Positions 27,132 through 35,794 of a stretch of 64,000 nt of DNA are shown here, piece by piece. Location of the stretch: NCBI RefSeq assembly GCF_965118125.1, contig NZ_OZ221287.1, positions 558,001 through 622,000 of the forward strand, read 5' to 3'. Each line of letters opens with the position of its first letter. Position 1 is the stretch's first letter. Origin of the DNA: Pararobbsia alpina_A (lineage in GTDB: Bacteria; Pseudomonadota; Gammaproteobacteria; Burkholderiales; Burkholderiaceae). The notes under the pieces were generated by a model. The model was not told the origin of the DNA. It ran no database searches and saw only the letters and a program-made list of their open reading frames with translations. A program made the translations under genes and the position numbers.

Positions 27132-27539
27132 GTGAAAACAGCTGTCGCTTTGCTTGTCGCCCTGTCGGTTTCCGCAGCTCTGGCTGCGCCTGCTTCGGCT
27201 GGCACGACGGAAAAGCTGCCTTCGGGCGTCGTCGTCGAGCATCTGGTCGACGGTAACGGTCCCAAGCCCACCGCTGCCGACACTGTGAAGGTCAACTACC
27301 GCGGCACGCTGGCCAACGGTACCGAATTCGACAGCTCGGCCAAGCATGGCGGTCCGGCGACGTTCCCGCTCGGACGCGTGATCCCGTGCTGGACGCAAGG
27401 TCTTCAAACCATCAAGGTCGGCGGCAAGGCCAAGCTGACGTGCCCCGCCGCGACGGCCTACGGTGAGCGCGGCATCGGCCCGATTCCGCCGAACAGCGAC
27501 CTGACCTTCGAGGTCGAACTCGTCGGCATCGGTAACTGA
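27132..27539 (+). CDS. FKBP-type peptidyl-prolyl cis-trans isomerase, exported
   Basis: A 135-residue periplasmic proline isomerase. A Sec signal (KTAVALLVALSVSAALAAPASAG) precedes one FKBP domain with VKVNYRGTLANGTEFDSS, FPLGRVIPCWTQGL and the ending PNSDLTFEVELVGI. The frame runs upstream into the DUF4096 gene but in another phase; the GTG chosen is directly ahead of the signal peptide and has GAGG about 10 bp before it. It probably helps fold envelope proteins. Confidence 0.92.
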   Translation: MKTAVALLVALSVSAALAAPASAGTTEKLPSGVVVEHLVDGNGPKPTAADTVKVNYRGTLANGTEFDSSAKHGGPATFPLGRVIPCWTQGLQTIKVGGKAKLTCPAATAYGERGIGPIPPNSDLTFEVELVGIGN

Positions 27540-27574
27540 TCGTCCGCTGGCGGCGCGATTCGGCACCCAGTCGC

Positions 27575-28360
27575 ATGAAGACCATTCTGATCATTGGCAT
27601 CGGCGCGGGCGATCCCGAGCAGATCACGATGCAGGCGGTCAACGCGCTGAATCGCGTCGACGTGTTCTTTCTGCTGGACAAGGGCGTGGCGAAGGATCCC
27701 CTCGTCGCGTTTCGTCAATCGCTGTGCGAACGCTATATCACGCATCGGCGGTACCGCTTTGCGCATGCGCCGAGTCCCGAGCTCGTCATCGGCACCCCGG
27801 ACTTGCAGGCGACCGTCGCGGCGCTGAACCGCGACAAGCAGGCCGTGTATGAATCGCTGATCGCAAGCGAGCTCGCGCCCGGCGAGTGCGGCGCATTTCT
27901 CGTGTGGGGCGACCCCACTCTTTACGACAGCACGCTTCGGATCGTCGACGCGATCGCCCTGAAGGGGCGCACCGTGGCCGAACTGGCGCTCGAGTACGAG
28001 GTGATACCGGGCATCAGCAGCGTGCAGGCACTTGCCGCACGCCATCGCGTGCCGCTTAACCAGATTGGTGAGCCGGTCGAAATCACGACGGGGCGCAAGA
28101 TCGCCGGCGGATTTCCCGAGCACGCCGACACGGTGGTTGTAATGCTCGATGCGAATGGTGAGTACCAGCGTATCGATCGCGATGACCTCGAGATCTTCTG
28201 GGGGGCTTACGTCGGCACGCCCGACGAGGTGCTGGTCGCCGGCAAGCTCAAGGAGGTGGCACCCGAGATCGAACGGATCCGGACCGAAGCGCGGGCGCGC
28301 AATGGCTGGATCATGGACAGCTATCTGATGCGCAAGGTAACGCGCAAGGACGAAGGCTAG
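27575..28360 (+). CDS. cobF: Precorrin-6A synthase (deacetylating)
   Basis: A 261-residue tetrapyrrole methylase that methylates precorrin-5 at C-1 with S-adenosylmethionine and releases acetate, in the aerobic cobalamin route. The N terminus TILIIGIGAGDPEQITMQAV is the family signature; LVWGDPTLYDSTLRI and EVIPGISSVQALAARH are the other methylase motifs. The remaining cob genes are not in the window, so the enzyme is encoded away from them or is a lone copy. It converges with the FUSC gene, with only 6 bp between stops. Confidence 0.93.
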   Translation: MKTILIIGIGAGDPEQITMQAVNALNRVDVFFLLDKGVAKDPLVAFRQSLCERYITHRRYRFAHAPSPELVIGTPDLQATVAALNRDKQAVYESLIASELAPGECGAFLVWGDPTLYDSTLRIVDAIALKGRTVAELALEYEVIPGISSVQALAARHRVPLNQIGEPVEITTGRKIAGGFPEHADTVVVMLDANGEYQRIDRDDLEIFWGAYVGTPDEVLVAGKLKEVAPEIERIRTEARARNGWIMDSYLMRKVTRKDEG

Positions 28361-28366
28361 GCATGG

Positions 28367-30433
28367 TTACGCACGCCGCAGCGATGCCGGCGGCGGTGTA
28401 TCGGGGAAGATCGCAAGTCGCAACGAGACCAGCGCATGCATCGCGTCGGTCGACTCGCCACGCGCGATCGGGGCGAGCGTGTGGTCCATCGCTACGTCGA
28501 TCGTATCAAGCAGGTTTTGCGGAGGCACCTGACGTGCGCCGTGCTCGATGCACGCGTCGAAATGATGCCGGATGCCAAGCAGTACGTGATCGATGGCAGC
28601 AACGAGGGATGGATCAGCGGTCTGGCGCTCGACCTGAAGATCCAGGGTATTCAGGCCGACCCGCATGTCGCGGAAGTATTCGACCTGCGGATGAAGGCGA
28701 TCCGGCGTGTCGGTCGACGCGAGCCGCGGCAACAACTGCAACAGCCGGTCGAGCATTCGCGCCGCGAGATCGCGCTGTGTGTCGATCGGATGCGGCGACG
28801 CCGCGGCGATCAGGTCGCGCCAGCTCGAGCGCGTCAGGCTGCGCACGGCCATTTCGGCCCCGAACGGACGCGTAACGAGCGTCCAGAGATACGCGAAGAG
28901 CACGCCGACCAGGGCCGACAGATTCGCGTTGAGGAACGTCTGAAAGTCGTAGTCGTAGGCACTCTGAATGCTGATGAACGTCGCCGTATTGAGCGCGACC
29001 AGCGTCGCCATCAGGCTGAAGCGTGGATTCGGCATCAACGTGCCGACGCAGATAAAAGGCACGGCAAACACCACCACCAGCATTTCGAATTCATGCACGT
29101 TCGGCAGCACGACGAACAGCAGTAGCCCCGACACCACGATACTGATGCATGAAGCGATAAAGAACCGGAACACGTTCGGCGCCGGGTCGTCGAGGCCTGC
29201 AAAAAAGAAGCAGGCCACCGCGCCGAGCGACACGGCTGCCGCACCGTCGACCCAGCCCGATTCGATCCAGAGCAGGCATGCGACGAACACGGCGGAGACC
29301 GACGTCACGATTGCAAAGAGGATATTGCCGCGGTCGAAGTACGGATTGATCGCGCCCACGCGCCAGTGACGAAATTGGGGATGCCACGCATCGGTGTCGT
29401 CGATCGAGATCGAGTGCTGAAGCGTGATGCAGTCTTCCCAGATGTCGACGACGAGCTTGAGCCGCCAGACGACGGTCGAGAGCAGCGCGGCATGCCAGTG
29501 CTCGAGCGTTGCACGCGCGGGTTCGAGCTGCTCGATGTCGACGCGCAGTTCGCGCGCGATGCGCCGGACGTCGCTGTCCGGGTGCGAGCCCGGGCGCCGG
29601 CAGGTCTCGTCGATCCATGCCTCGAGCTTGTCGACGACCTTGCGTATGGCCTCATGAGCCGGCGTCGTGTCGGCCAGCAGCACCCGGAGCGGATCGGCAA
29701 GCGCCGAGATCACGGGCAGCAGCACGGACATGCGTCCGCGGAGTTCAGTCGCATGCCGCACGATATCGGGGCGGGTTCCGTCGTAGCTGAGCTGGCTCAG
29801 CAGGAGTTCGAACGCATCGAGCGTCGTCGCCATGCGCTGTCGGCTATCGGTGGACGCCTTGAGCGCGACGCGTCCGGCGAGCGTCTCCTTCGCGTAGATC
29901 GACGCGTCGCGGAACCAGCCGACGGTTCGCTCGCTGAGCACCGGTGCAAGCTTGGACGGCAGAATGACCGAGTTCACGACGGCACCGCAGGTGATGCCGA
30001 GAATGATTTCTTCGGCGCGCGTGATGGCCACATCGAAGATCGATTCGGGATTGTTGACAGTCGGGAATGCCACCAGGGCCAGCGTGTAGCTGGCGAGCAG
30101 GAACACATACGACCGCGCCGTCCGGTCGGTGAACGCAAGGTAAAGCATCACGCCCATCCAGACTGCCGCGACGAGGCTCAGCACGAGCGGCATTTCGACG
30201 AAAGGCGGAATGAACAGGACCGAAGCGGCGGCACCGAGGATCGTGCCCAGCGCGCGGTAAAGCGCCTTCGATGTGGTCGCGCCCACAAAGGGATTCGACA
30301 CGATATAGACGGTCGCCATCGCCCAGTACGGGCGCGGCAGCTGCGTTGCAAGCGCGATGTAAAGCGCGAGCATCGCAGCGATGAACGTTTTGACGGAGAA
30401 GATCCAGTCCCGGGCGGAGGGCAGCGTCATCAT
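28367..30433 (-). CDS. FUSC family membrane protein (aromatic-acid efflux type)
   Basis: A 688-residue inner-membrane protein of the fusaric-acid-resistance/p-hydroxybenzoate efflux (AaeB) family. It has two blocks of about five or six helices (residues 10-165 and 375-515), separated and followed by cytoplasmic domains. The N terminus RDWIFSVKTFIAAMLALYIA and PRPYWAMATVYIV are typical. The usual partner genes for a membrane-fusion protein and DUF1656 protein are absent here, so it may work alone or with partners elsewhere. Confidence 0.9.
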   Translation of the reverse strand: MMTLPSARDWIFSVKTFIAAMLALYIALATQLPRPYWAMATVYIVSNPFVGATTSKALYRALGTILGAAASVLFIPPFVEMPLVLSLVAAVWMGVMLYLAFTDRTARSYVFLLASYTLALVAFPTVNNPESIFDVAITRAEEIILGITCGAVVNSVILPSKLAPVLSERTVGWFRDASIYAKETLAGRVALKASTDSRQRMATTLDAFELLLSQLSYDGTRPDIVRHATELRGRMSVLLPVISALADPLRVLLADTTPAHEAIRKVVDKLEAWIDETCRRPGSHPDSDVRRIARELRVDIEQLEPARATLEHWHAALLSTVVWRLKLVVDIWEDCITLQHSISIDDTDAWHPQFRHWRVGAINPYFDRGNILFAIVTSVSAVFVACLLWIESGWVDGAAAVSLGAVACFFFAGLDDPAPNVFRFFIASCISIVVSGLLLFVVLPNVHEFEMLVVVFAVPFICVGTLMPNPRFSLMATLVALNTATFISIQSAYDYDFQTFLNANLSALVGVLFAYLWTLVTRPFGAEMAVRSLTRSSWRDLIAAASPHPIDTQRDLAARMLDRLLQLLPRLASTDTPDRLHPQVEYFRDMRVGLNTLDLQVERQTADPSLVAAIDHVLLGIRHHFDACIEHGARQVPPQNLLDTIDVAMDHTLAPIARGESTDAMHALVSLRLAIFPDTPPPASLRRA

Positions 30434-30480
30434 GATGGTTGTTCTGACGAACGATGCCCGAAGTATGCATGGGGAAGCGC

Positions 30481-30507
30481 GAGCCTGACAGAGCGTGTGT
30501 CAGGCTC
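30481..30507 (-). terminator. Perfect 10-bp hairpin between permease and FUSC genes
   Basis: GAGCCTGACA and TGTCAGGCTC pair perfectly around a 7-base loop, 16 bases after the permease stop. No T-run follows, so it may terminate, stabilise mRNA or reduce read-through into the FUSC gene. Confidence 0.6.
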
Positions 30508-30523
30508 CCCCGGCGCTGCCTGC

Positions 30524-31840
30524 TTACGTCGTGCGGCGTCCCGGCTTCATGCCTGCGGCGACGAGCAGCGAGATCAGGCACCCTGCGGCGAGGTAGCCCG
30601 CGACCGAATGCCACGAGCCGCCGCCCATATTGACCAGCGCCTGGGCAATGAACGGCGTGAAACCACCGCCCACGACGCTCGCGAACTGGTACCCGACGCC
30701 CGCGCCGCTATAGCGATACTCGGTGCCGAACAGCTCGGTGAACAGCGGCTGCTGGACGCTGACGATCAAATCGTGCGCGCCGTTAGCCAGCATGACTGCA
30801 AAGATCACGATCCACACCGTCGAACGGGCTTCGAGCGCGAGGAAGAATGGCACCGCCGAGAGCAGACCGATGACCGCACCGATCAGATAGATGCGACGCA
30901 GGCCGAAACGGTCGGCGCACCACGCGAAACACGGAATCGTCACGCAGCTGATTGCGCCGACAAGCAGGGCGATGTTCAGAAAGAATTCACGCGACATGCC
31001 GAGCGTGGACGTCGAGTAACTCAGCGCGAATGCCGTGACGATATACATCGTGAACAGCTCGGCCAGGCGCAACGCGATGATCAGCAAAAACGCCTTCGGA
31101 TGTTGCGTCAGCGCTTCGATGACCGGCATGCGCGACGTGTGATGCTGCCGTTCGACTTTTTCAACGAATTCCTGCGACTCCTCCATGCTCGATCGAACCC
31201 AGAGGCCGATCAGCACGAGCACGACACTGAACAGGAACGGGATACGCCAGCCCCACGACTTGAACGCCGCGTTGTCGAGCGTCGCGCTCAGAATGGCCAC
31301 GATGCCGGTTGAGAGAATGAGCCCGACGCCATAGCCCACCTGCACGCCGCTGCTATAGAACGCCTTCTTTTCCTTGGGTGCGCTCTCGACAGCCATCAAT
31401 GCGGCGCCACCCCATTCGCCGCCGACGGCGAAGCCCTGGATCGCGCGCAACAGCACGAGCAGCGCTGGCGCCCACCAGCCGATGCTCGCGTAGGTCGGCA
31501 GCAGCCCGATCGCGGCAGTGGACAGGCCCATCATCATGACCGTGAGCACGAGCATGCGCTTGCGCCCGAGATGGTCGCCGTAATGGCCGAACACAATGCC
31601 GCCGAGCGGCCGGAACAGAAAGCCCACGCCGAACGTGGCGAAGGCGGCCAGCGTGCCGACGCCTGGATTGCCTTTGGGGAAAAACTCCGTGTTGAAGATC
31701 AGCGCGGCAACGATGCCGTAGAGCAGAAAGTCGTACCAGTCGACGACGGCGCCGACAAAGCTGCCGAGCGCGGCTTTGCGCGCGCGGGAGCGGGATGCCT
31801 CGACCGGTGTCGAGACGGGGGGCTGTATCGCGAACGTCAT
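30524..31840 (-). CDS. MFS transporter, metabolite:H+ symporter (ShiA/YhjE-like)
   Basis: A 438-residue MHS-family permease. It shows SFVGAVVDWYDFLLYGIVAAL at helix 1, GHYGDHLGRKRML in loop 2-3 and the central loop typical of shikimate or dicarboxylate carriers. The start chosen has GAGGAGACACGC before the ATG; a frame open 51 codons further upstream has no such site. It differs clearly in sequence from the MHS permease at the left end. Substrate unknown. Confidence 0.91.
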   Translation of the reverse strand: MTFAIQPPVSTPVEASRSRARKAALGSFVGAVVDWYDFLLYGIVAALIFNTEFFPKGNPGVGTLAAFATFGVGFLFRPLGGIVFGHYGDHLGRKRMLVLTVMMMGLSTAAIGLLPTYASIGWWAPALLVLLRAIQGFAVGGEWGGAALMAVESAPKEKKAFYSSGVQVGYGVGLILSTGIVAILSATLDNAAFKSWGWRIPFLFSVVLVLIGLWVRSSMEESQEFVEKVERQHHTSRMPVIEALTQHPKAFLLIIALRLAELFTMYIVTAFALSYSTSTLGMSREFFLNIALLVGAISCVTIPCFAWCADRFGLRRIYLIGAVIGLLSAVPFFLALEARSTVWIVIFAVMLANGAHDLIVSVQQPLFTELFGTEYRYSGAGVGYQFASVVGGGFTPFIAQALVNMGGGSWHSVAGYLAAGCLISLLVAAGMKPGRRTT

Positions 31841-32125
31841 GCGTGTCTCCTCGTGCCCTGTGTATGGGTCAACCGACGGAAAGCACGTTAATGACGGGGC
31901 CCGTGGGGCACAAGTGAAATCTGGAGAAAATGTGCGATTAACGAACGCGTGAGCGCGGTTGTCGAACGCTTTTCGGGTTAATCCGAGCGTCACTCCCTTT
32001 TTTTCTCACCTTTCGTGACCCGGCCGCTTCGATGCTCACCGAGCCGTTTGTCCACGATTCTTCCCGATCGCCCCTCCTGCCCTCCTGCCGTTCTGCCCTT
32101 CTGCCTCTCTGGTCCGACTTGTCCG

Positions 32126-32887
32126 TCAATGCGCAATCTTGCAGTCGTGATCCTGAAGCTCTTCGGACGACGCGCGGTCGAACCCGTGAACGTGATCGGC
32201 GAGCAGGATAAAACCCGGCGCTCCGTTGGCGAGCGTCGTGCCCGTGACGAGCAGCGTCTGATCGCCCATCGTTTCGCCGCGCGCGGCGATATCGGCGGCG
32301 AGGTCCTTGAACGGGTTGTCACGCTCGAGCGTCGCTTCGTCCATCACGCGTGCGCGGTAGGTGTGTCCCGCGAGCGGTTCAGGGAAGTCACGCCATTGCG
32401 TTCCAATCGCATCACGGTGGGCGACCAGCGTTTGCATCACGTCGGGTCGCATGCAATCGATGTGAATATGCAGCTGGTTCTGCGAGCGGCCGCTCGCGGA
32501 ATTGATGGCCAGCCCGACCTCGTCGCGGCGTAGCGGTGCATTGAGCTTCTGCTCGACGTAAGAACGCGCATTCCACGCGTCGACCCAGTAGTTCGGCGCT
32601 TGCGGGTCGAGCAGCAACGGGCTTTCGATGCCGGTGACGCGCGTGGTCGGAATCAGCAGGTACTGCGCGACGCCGTTGATGTCCTTGAGCAGCGCGTAGC
32701 CTGCGGAGGTGTCGACCAGGGCGCAGGTATTCGGCGTCGTCCCCGCCTGCGCCGCGGGCACGCATTTCTGACTCACGATCTGCCAGAGCGCATCGGGGTT
32801 GGCCGCGCAGGCATTCAGCGCGATCACAGCCGGAATGCAGAGAGAAGCAAGCGTGAAAGCAGCGCGTAGGGTGAAGGTTCGGGTCAT
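32126..32887 (-). CDS. cdh: CDP-diacylglycerol diphosphatase
   Basis: A 253-residue exported or membrane-anchored hydrolase that splits CDP-diacylglycerol into CMP and phosphatidate. The catalytic signature QNQLHIHIDC, of the HIT-like His-x-His type, is in the middle, and GFILLADHVHGFDRASSEEL near the end is also conserved in Cdh. A signal-like N terminus with AVIALNACAA may be a lipoprotein leader. The ATG directly before TRTFTLRAAF is preferred to one 15 codons upstream. Confidence 0.9.
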   Translation of the reverse strand: MTRTFTLRAAFTLASLCIPAVIALNACAANPDALWQIVSQKCVPAAQAGTTPNTCALVDTSAGYALLKDINGVAQYLLIPTTRVTGIESPLLLDPQAPNYWVDAWNARSYVEQKLNAPLRRDEVGLAINSASGRSQNQLHIHIDCMRPDVMQTLVAHRDAIGTQWRDFPEPLAGHTYRARVMDEATLERDNPFKDLAADIAARGETMGDQTLLVTGTTLANGAPGFILLADHVHGFDRASSEELQDHDCKIAH

Positions 32888-33145
32888 GGTCGAAGCGTGG
32901 CGATGTGACTCAGTCGGATTCAGGTACTTCAAGGAGCGTCAAAAAACGCAGGGGAACGTCGGGGAACGTCGACATCTCGTGCGGGTCGATAAGCAGCCGG
33001 TGCGACGCCAGGGCAGTCCGGCCTCCGGGCGCCACCGCTTCAGCAACGTACCGAGTGTCGCGTATCCGGAAGACCCGGACGTGTCCATGGTAAATTCGTG
33101 CCCGCACAAAATGCAGTCATATCGCAACAGAACAGAAAGGTCGCC

Positions 33146-33661
33146 ATGAATATTCCGAAACGTATCCGCGAAGTCTCCAAGCTGACGGGCGACTTCCTGC
33201 TTCGCTCAGGTAAGCGGAGCAATGTGTACTTCGACAAATACCGTTTCGAATCGGACCCCGTGCTGCTCAAGGCGATCGCCGAAGCGATGGCGCCGTTGAT
33301 CCCGGCCGGCACGGAAGTGCTGGGCGGCCTCGAAATGGGGGGTATCCCGATCGTGACGATGCTGAGCCAGGTCACGGGCCTGCCGGCGGCGTTTATCCGC
33401 AAGGAAGCCAAGGAATACGGCACGTGCCAGTATGCCGAAGGCGCGGAGCTCAAGGGCAAGAAGATCGTGTTGATCGAAGACGTCGTGTCGAGCGGCGGCG
33501 CGATCACGGATGCGGTCGAGAAGCTGCGCAAGGATGGCGTACCGGTCGATCTGACGCTCTGCGTGATCGACCGCGAGACCGGCGGCAAGGAAAACCTCGC
33601 TGCAATCAACGTCGAGCTCAAGGGCCTGTACACGTTCTCGCAGATCGAAAGCGCAGAATAA
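33146..33661 (+). CDS. pyrE: Orotate phosphoribosyltransferase-type enzyme
   Basis: A 171-residue type I phosphoribosyltransferase, expected to join orotate and PRPP in UMP synthesis. The PRPP-binding motif VLIEDVVSSGGAITDA is intact and the mobile loop KEAKEYGT follows the substrate hood. AAAGG precedes the ATG; an upstream in-frame ATG is not needed. At 171 residues it is shorter than the roughly 215-residue PyrE common in proteobacteria and closer to the short form found widely in bacteria and archaea. A second, longer PyrE elsewhere is possible. Confidence 0.85.
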   Translation: MNIPKRIREVSKLTGDFLLRSGKRSNVYFDKYRFESDPVLLKAIAEAMAPLIPAGTEVLGGLEMGGIPIVTMLSQVTGLPAAFIRKEAKEYGTCQYAEGAELKGKKIVLIEDVVSSGGAITDAVEKLRKDGVPVDLTLCVIDRETGGKENLAAINVELKGLYTFSQIESAE

Positions 33662-33736
33662 GCGGCAGTCTGCGACCGGGCGGTCCGTCAACGGTGGTGG
33701 GTCATCGGGCGGCCCGGCAATCCGGCGGCCACCCCG

Positions 33737-34306
33737 TCAAACCGTTCTGGGTTCCGCGTGCCGCGCGGCGACCTCGGCGACGAGCGCTACATAGTGCGTG
33801 AGATCGGGGGTCTCCAGACCCTCGACCTTGGCGCGGTCGTCCCAGCGGCGCAGCTGCAATGCGTCCTGCGCGTAAGGCTTGGCCAGGAAGGCCTGGGCCT
33901 CCTCCTGACTGAAAACCCCACCCTGAAGCTTCAGGCTGCGCACGGAGTCCGCTGACAGCTTGCCGAAATACTCCGGATCGATCGCGCACAGGCAGCGCTT
34001 GGCGTCGACATGCAGGCGGATCGGTTCAAGCACCGCTTCCGGCAGCACACGGCGCAGAAAGGGCAGTGCGAAGTACTGATGCTGGTCGTCGATACCCTGA
34101 ACGGTCGGCGAGTCGCCCTGAAGATTGAGCAGGTGCCCGAGGTCGTGCAGGAACGCCGCGACGACGAGCTCCTCGCTCGCGCCCGCCTGCTCAGCGAGCA
34201 TCCCCGATTGCAACGCATGTTCAAGCTGCGTGACGGGTTCTCCGCTATAGGCAATGCCGCCGTGCGATGCGTAAAGCTGGCGGATGTCCTCGATACTCAA
34301 AGCCAT
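33737..34306 (-). CDS. PhnZ-like HD-domain phosphonate oxygenase
   Basis: A 189-residue HD-fold protein of the phosphonate-associated group (TIGR03276-like), related to PhnZ, the mixed-valent di-iron oxygenase that cleaves hydroxylated aminoethylphosphonates. Tyr20, Glu23, His30, His54-Asp55, His58, His76, His99, Lys103 and Asp156 keep the order and nearly the same spacing as the active-site set known from PhnZ, so catalysis is likely retained. It is the last gene of the phn operon, 33 bp behind phnY. No PhnY*-type 2-oxoglutarate hydroxylase, the usual partner, is in the cluster, so its substrate here is open. Confidence 0.85.
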   Translation of the reverse strand: MALSIEDIRQLYASHGGIAYSGEPVTQLEHALQSGMLAEQAGASEELVVAAFLHDLGHLLNLQGDSPTVQGIDDQHQYFALPFLRRVLPEAVLEPIRLHVDAKRCLCAIDPEYFGKLSADSVRSLKLQGGVFSQEEAQAFLAKPYAQDALQLRRWDDRAKVEGLETPDLTHYVALVAEVAARHAEPRTV

Positions 34307-34339
34307 GCTGTGTTTCCCAAAGTGCCTGGTTGGATGCGG

Positions 34340-35794
34340 TTAACCCCAGGGCAAGGAAAACGTCTTCAGGTTGGTAAAACTCTTCATCGCTTCCTGCACG
34401 CCTTCCTTGTACCCGAGCCCGGAATCCTTGATACCACCAAATGGTGACAATTCAATTCGATAGCCCGGGACTTCCCAAACATTGACGCTGCCGACCTGGA
34501 GTTCATCGACAAAACGACGGATCAGGTCGAGCCGATCCGTGCACAGCCCCGACGACAAACCGTAAGCGGTGCCGTTGCTGATCCGGATGGCATCGTCGAC
34601 CGTATCGAAAGTCATGATCGGCGAGACGGGCCCGAAGGTCTCTTCGCGGACGACGGTCATCGCGGGATCGACCCGGTCCAACACTGTCGGAGCATAAAGC
34701 GAGCCGTCCCGGCGATTGCCTGCGAGCAGCCGCGCACCTTGCGCGATGGCTTCGTTCACGCGCGTCTCGAACAGCATGGCGGCGTGCGCGTCGATCACCG
34801 TGCCCATTTCGTTGTTTTCATCGAACGGATCGCCGTAGGCCCAGCGCTCGGTCAGGGCCACCACGCGCTCGGTGAAGGCCGGCGCAATCGAGCGTTGAAC
34901 CAGCATCCGCTTGACCGCCGTGCAGCGCTGGCCCGAGTTGCGATACGAACCCTGAACCGCGAGCGACGCGGCGCGGTCCAGATCCGCGTCTTCGAGCACG
35001 ATCAGCGGATCGTTGCCGCCGAGTTCGAGCACGACGCGCCGATAGCCGGCACGCGCCGCAATCGATTTGCCGATCGCAACGCCGCCCGTAAAGGTCACCA
35101 GTTGCACCCGGGGGTGCGTGACGAGTTCGTCGGCGATTTCGGCAGGGTCACCTGTCACCACCTGAAGCATTGGCTCGGGCAAGCCGGCTTCGTAGAGCAA
35201 TTCGGCCAGGTAGTACGCGGAAAGCGGCACCTTTTCCGATGGTTTGAGAACGACCCGATTGTTGGTCGCGATGGCCGGGGCGACCTTGTGCGCGACCTGG
35301 TTCATCGGGTGATTGAACGGCGTGATCGCGACGATCACGCCGTCAAGCGGCTCGCACTGTGTGAACACGCGGCGCGCCTTGCCGTGCGGGGTCAGGTCGC
35401 ACGAAAACGTCTGGCCGTCATCGCGCAGCGCCTCTTTGGCGGCGAACTGAAAGACATCCGCGACACGACCGATCTCGTAGCGCGAGTCCTTCTTGGACAG
35501 ACCCGACTCGCGCGTGATGAGGTCGGAAGCCTCTTCGGTGCGATCACGCAGCAAGGCTGCGGCGCGCTCGAGGATCTGCGCGCGCTCGAAGCGCGTGAGA
35601 TGCGCGCGATAAGCGTAGGCGGTTTCGATCGCGCGGCGCACGTCGTCGACGCTCGCCATCGGCACGGTACCCACGCGCTGCCCTGAAAACGGATCGAGAA
35701 CGTCGAGCGTGCGCGAGCGTTGCTCGCGCCGGCCGCCGATCAGCATCGATGCCGCGCGAAATGCGGCGTGTTCGTGCATTACCGTAGCCATCAT
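34340..35794 (-). CDS. phnY: Phosphonoacetaldehyde dehydrogenase
   Basis: A 484-residue aldehyde dehydrogenase predicted to oxidise phosphonoacetaldehyde to phosphonoacetate with NAD+. The catalytic Cys291 lies in SGQRCTAVKR, the general base Glu257 in VLELGGNDP, and the NAD-binding FTGG follows the usual pattern. The start ATG overlaps the phnA stop by four bases (ATGA), so the two are translated together; this pairing with phosphonoacetate hydrolase is the main ground for the specific function. It uses the same symbol as an unrelated dioxygenase (PhnY*), which it is not. Confidence 0.9.
   Translation of the reverse strand: MMATVMHEHAAFRAASMLIGGRREQRSRTLDVLDPFSGQRVGTVPMASVDDVRRAIETAYAYRAHLTRFERAQILERAAALLRDRTEEASDLITRESGLSKKDSRYEIGRVADVFQFAAKEALRDDGQTFSCDLTPHGKARRVFTQCEPLDGVIVAITPFNHPMNQVAHKVAPAIATNNRVVLKPSEKVPLSAYYLAELLYEAGLPEPMLQVVTGDPAEIADELVTHPRVQLVTFTGGVAIGKSIAARAGYRRVVLELGGNDPLIVLEDADLDRAASLAVQGSYRNSGQRCTAVKRMLVQRSIAPAFTERVVALTERWAYGDPFDENNEMGTVIDAHAAMLFETRVNEAIAQGARLLAGNRRDGSLYAPTVLDRVDPAMTVVREETFGPVSPIMTFDTVDDAIRISNGTAYGLSSGLCTDRLDLIRRFVDELQVGSVNVWEVPGYRIELSPFGGIKDSGLGYKEGVQEAMKSFTNLKTFSLPWG

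Noticed and set aside
29366..31312. 648-codon plus-strand frame across the FUSC and MHS permease genes
   Set aside because: Antisense to two well-supported membrane proteins, crosses their gap, and has the Arg/His/Asp-rich composition typical of shadow frames.
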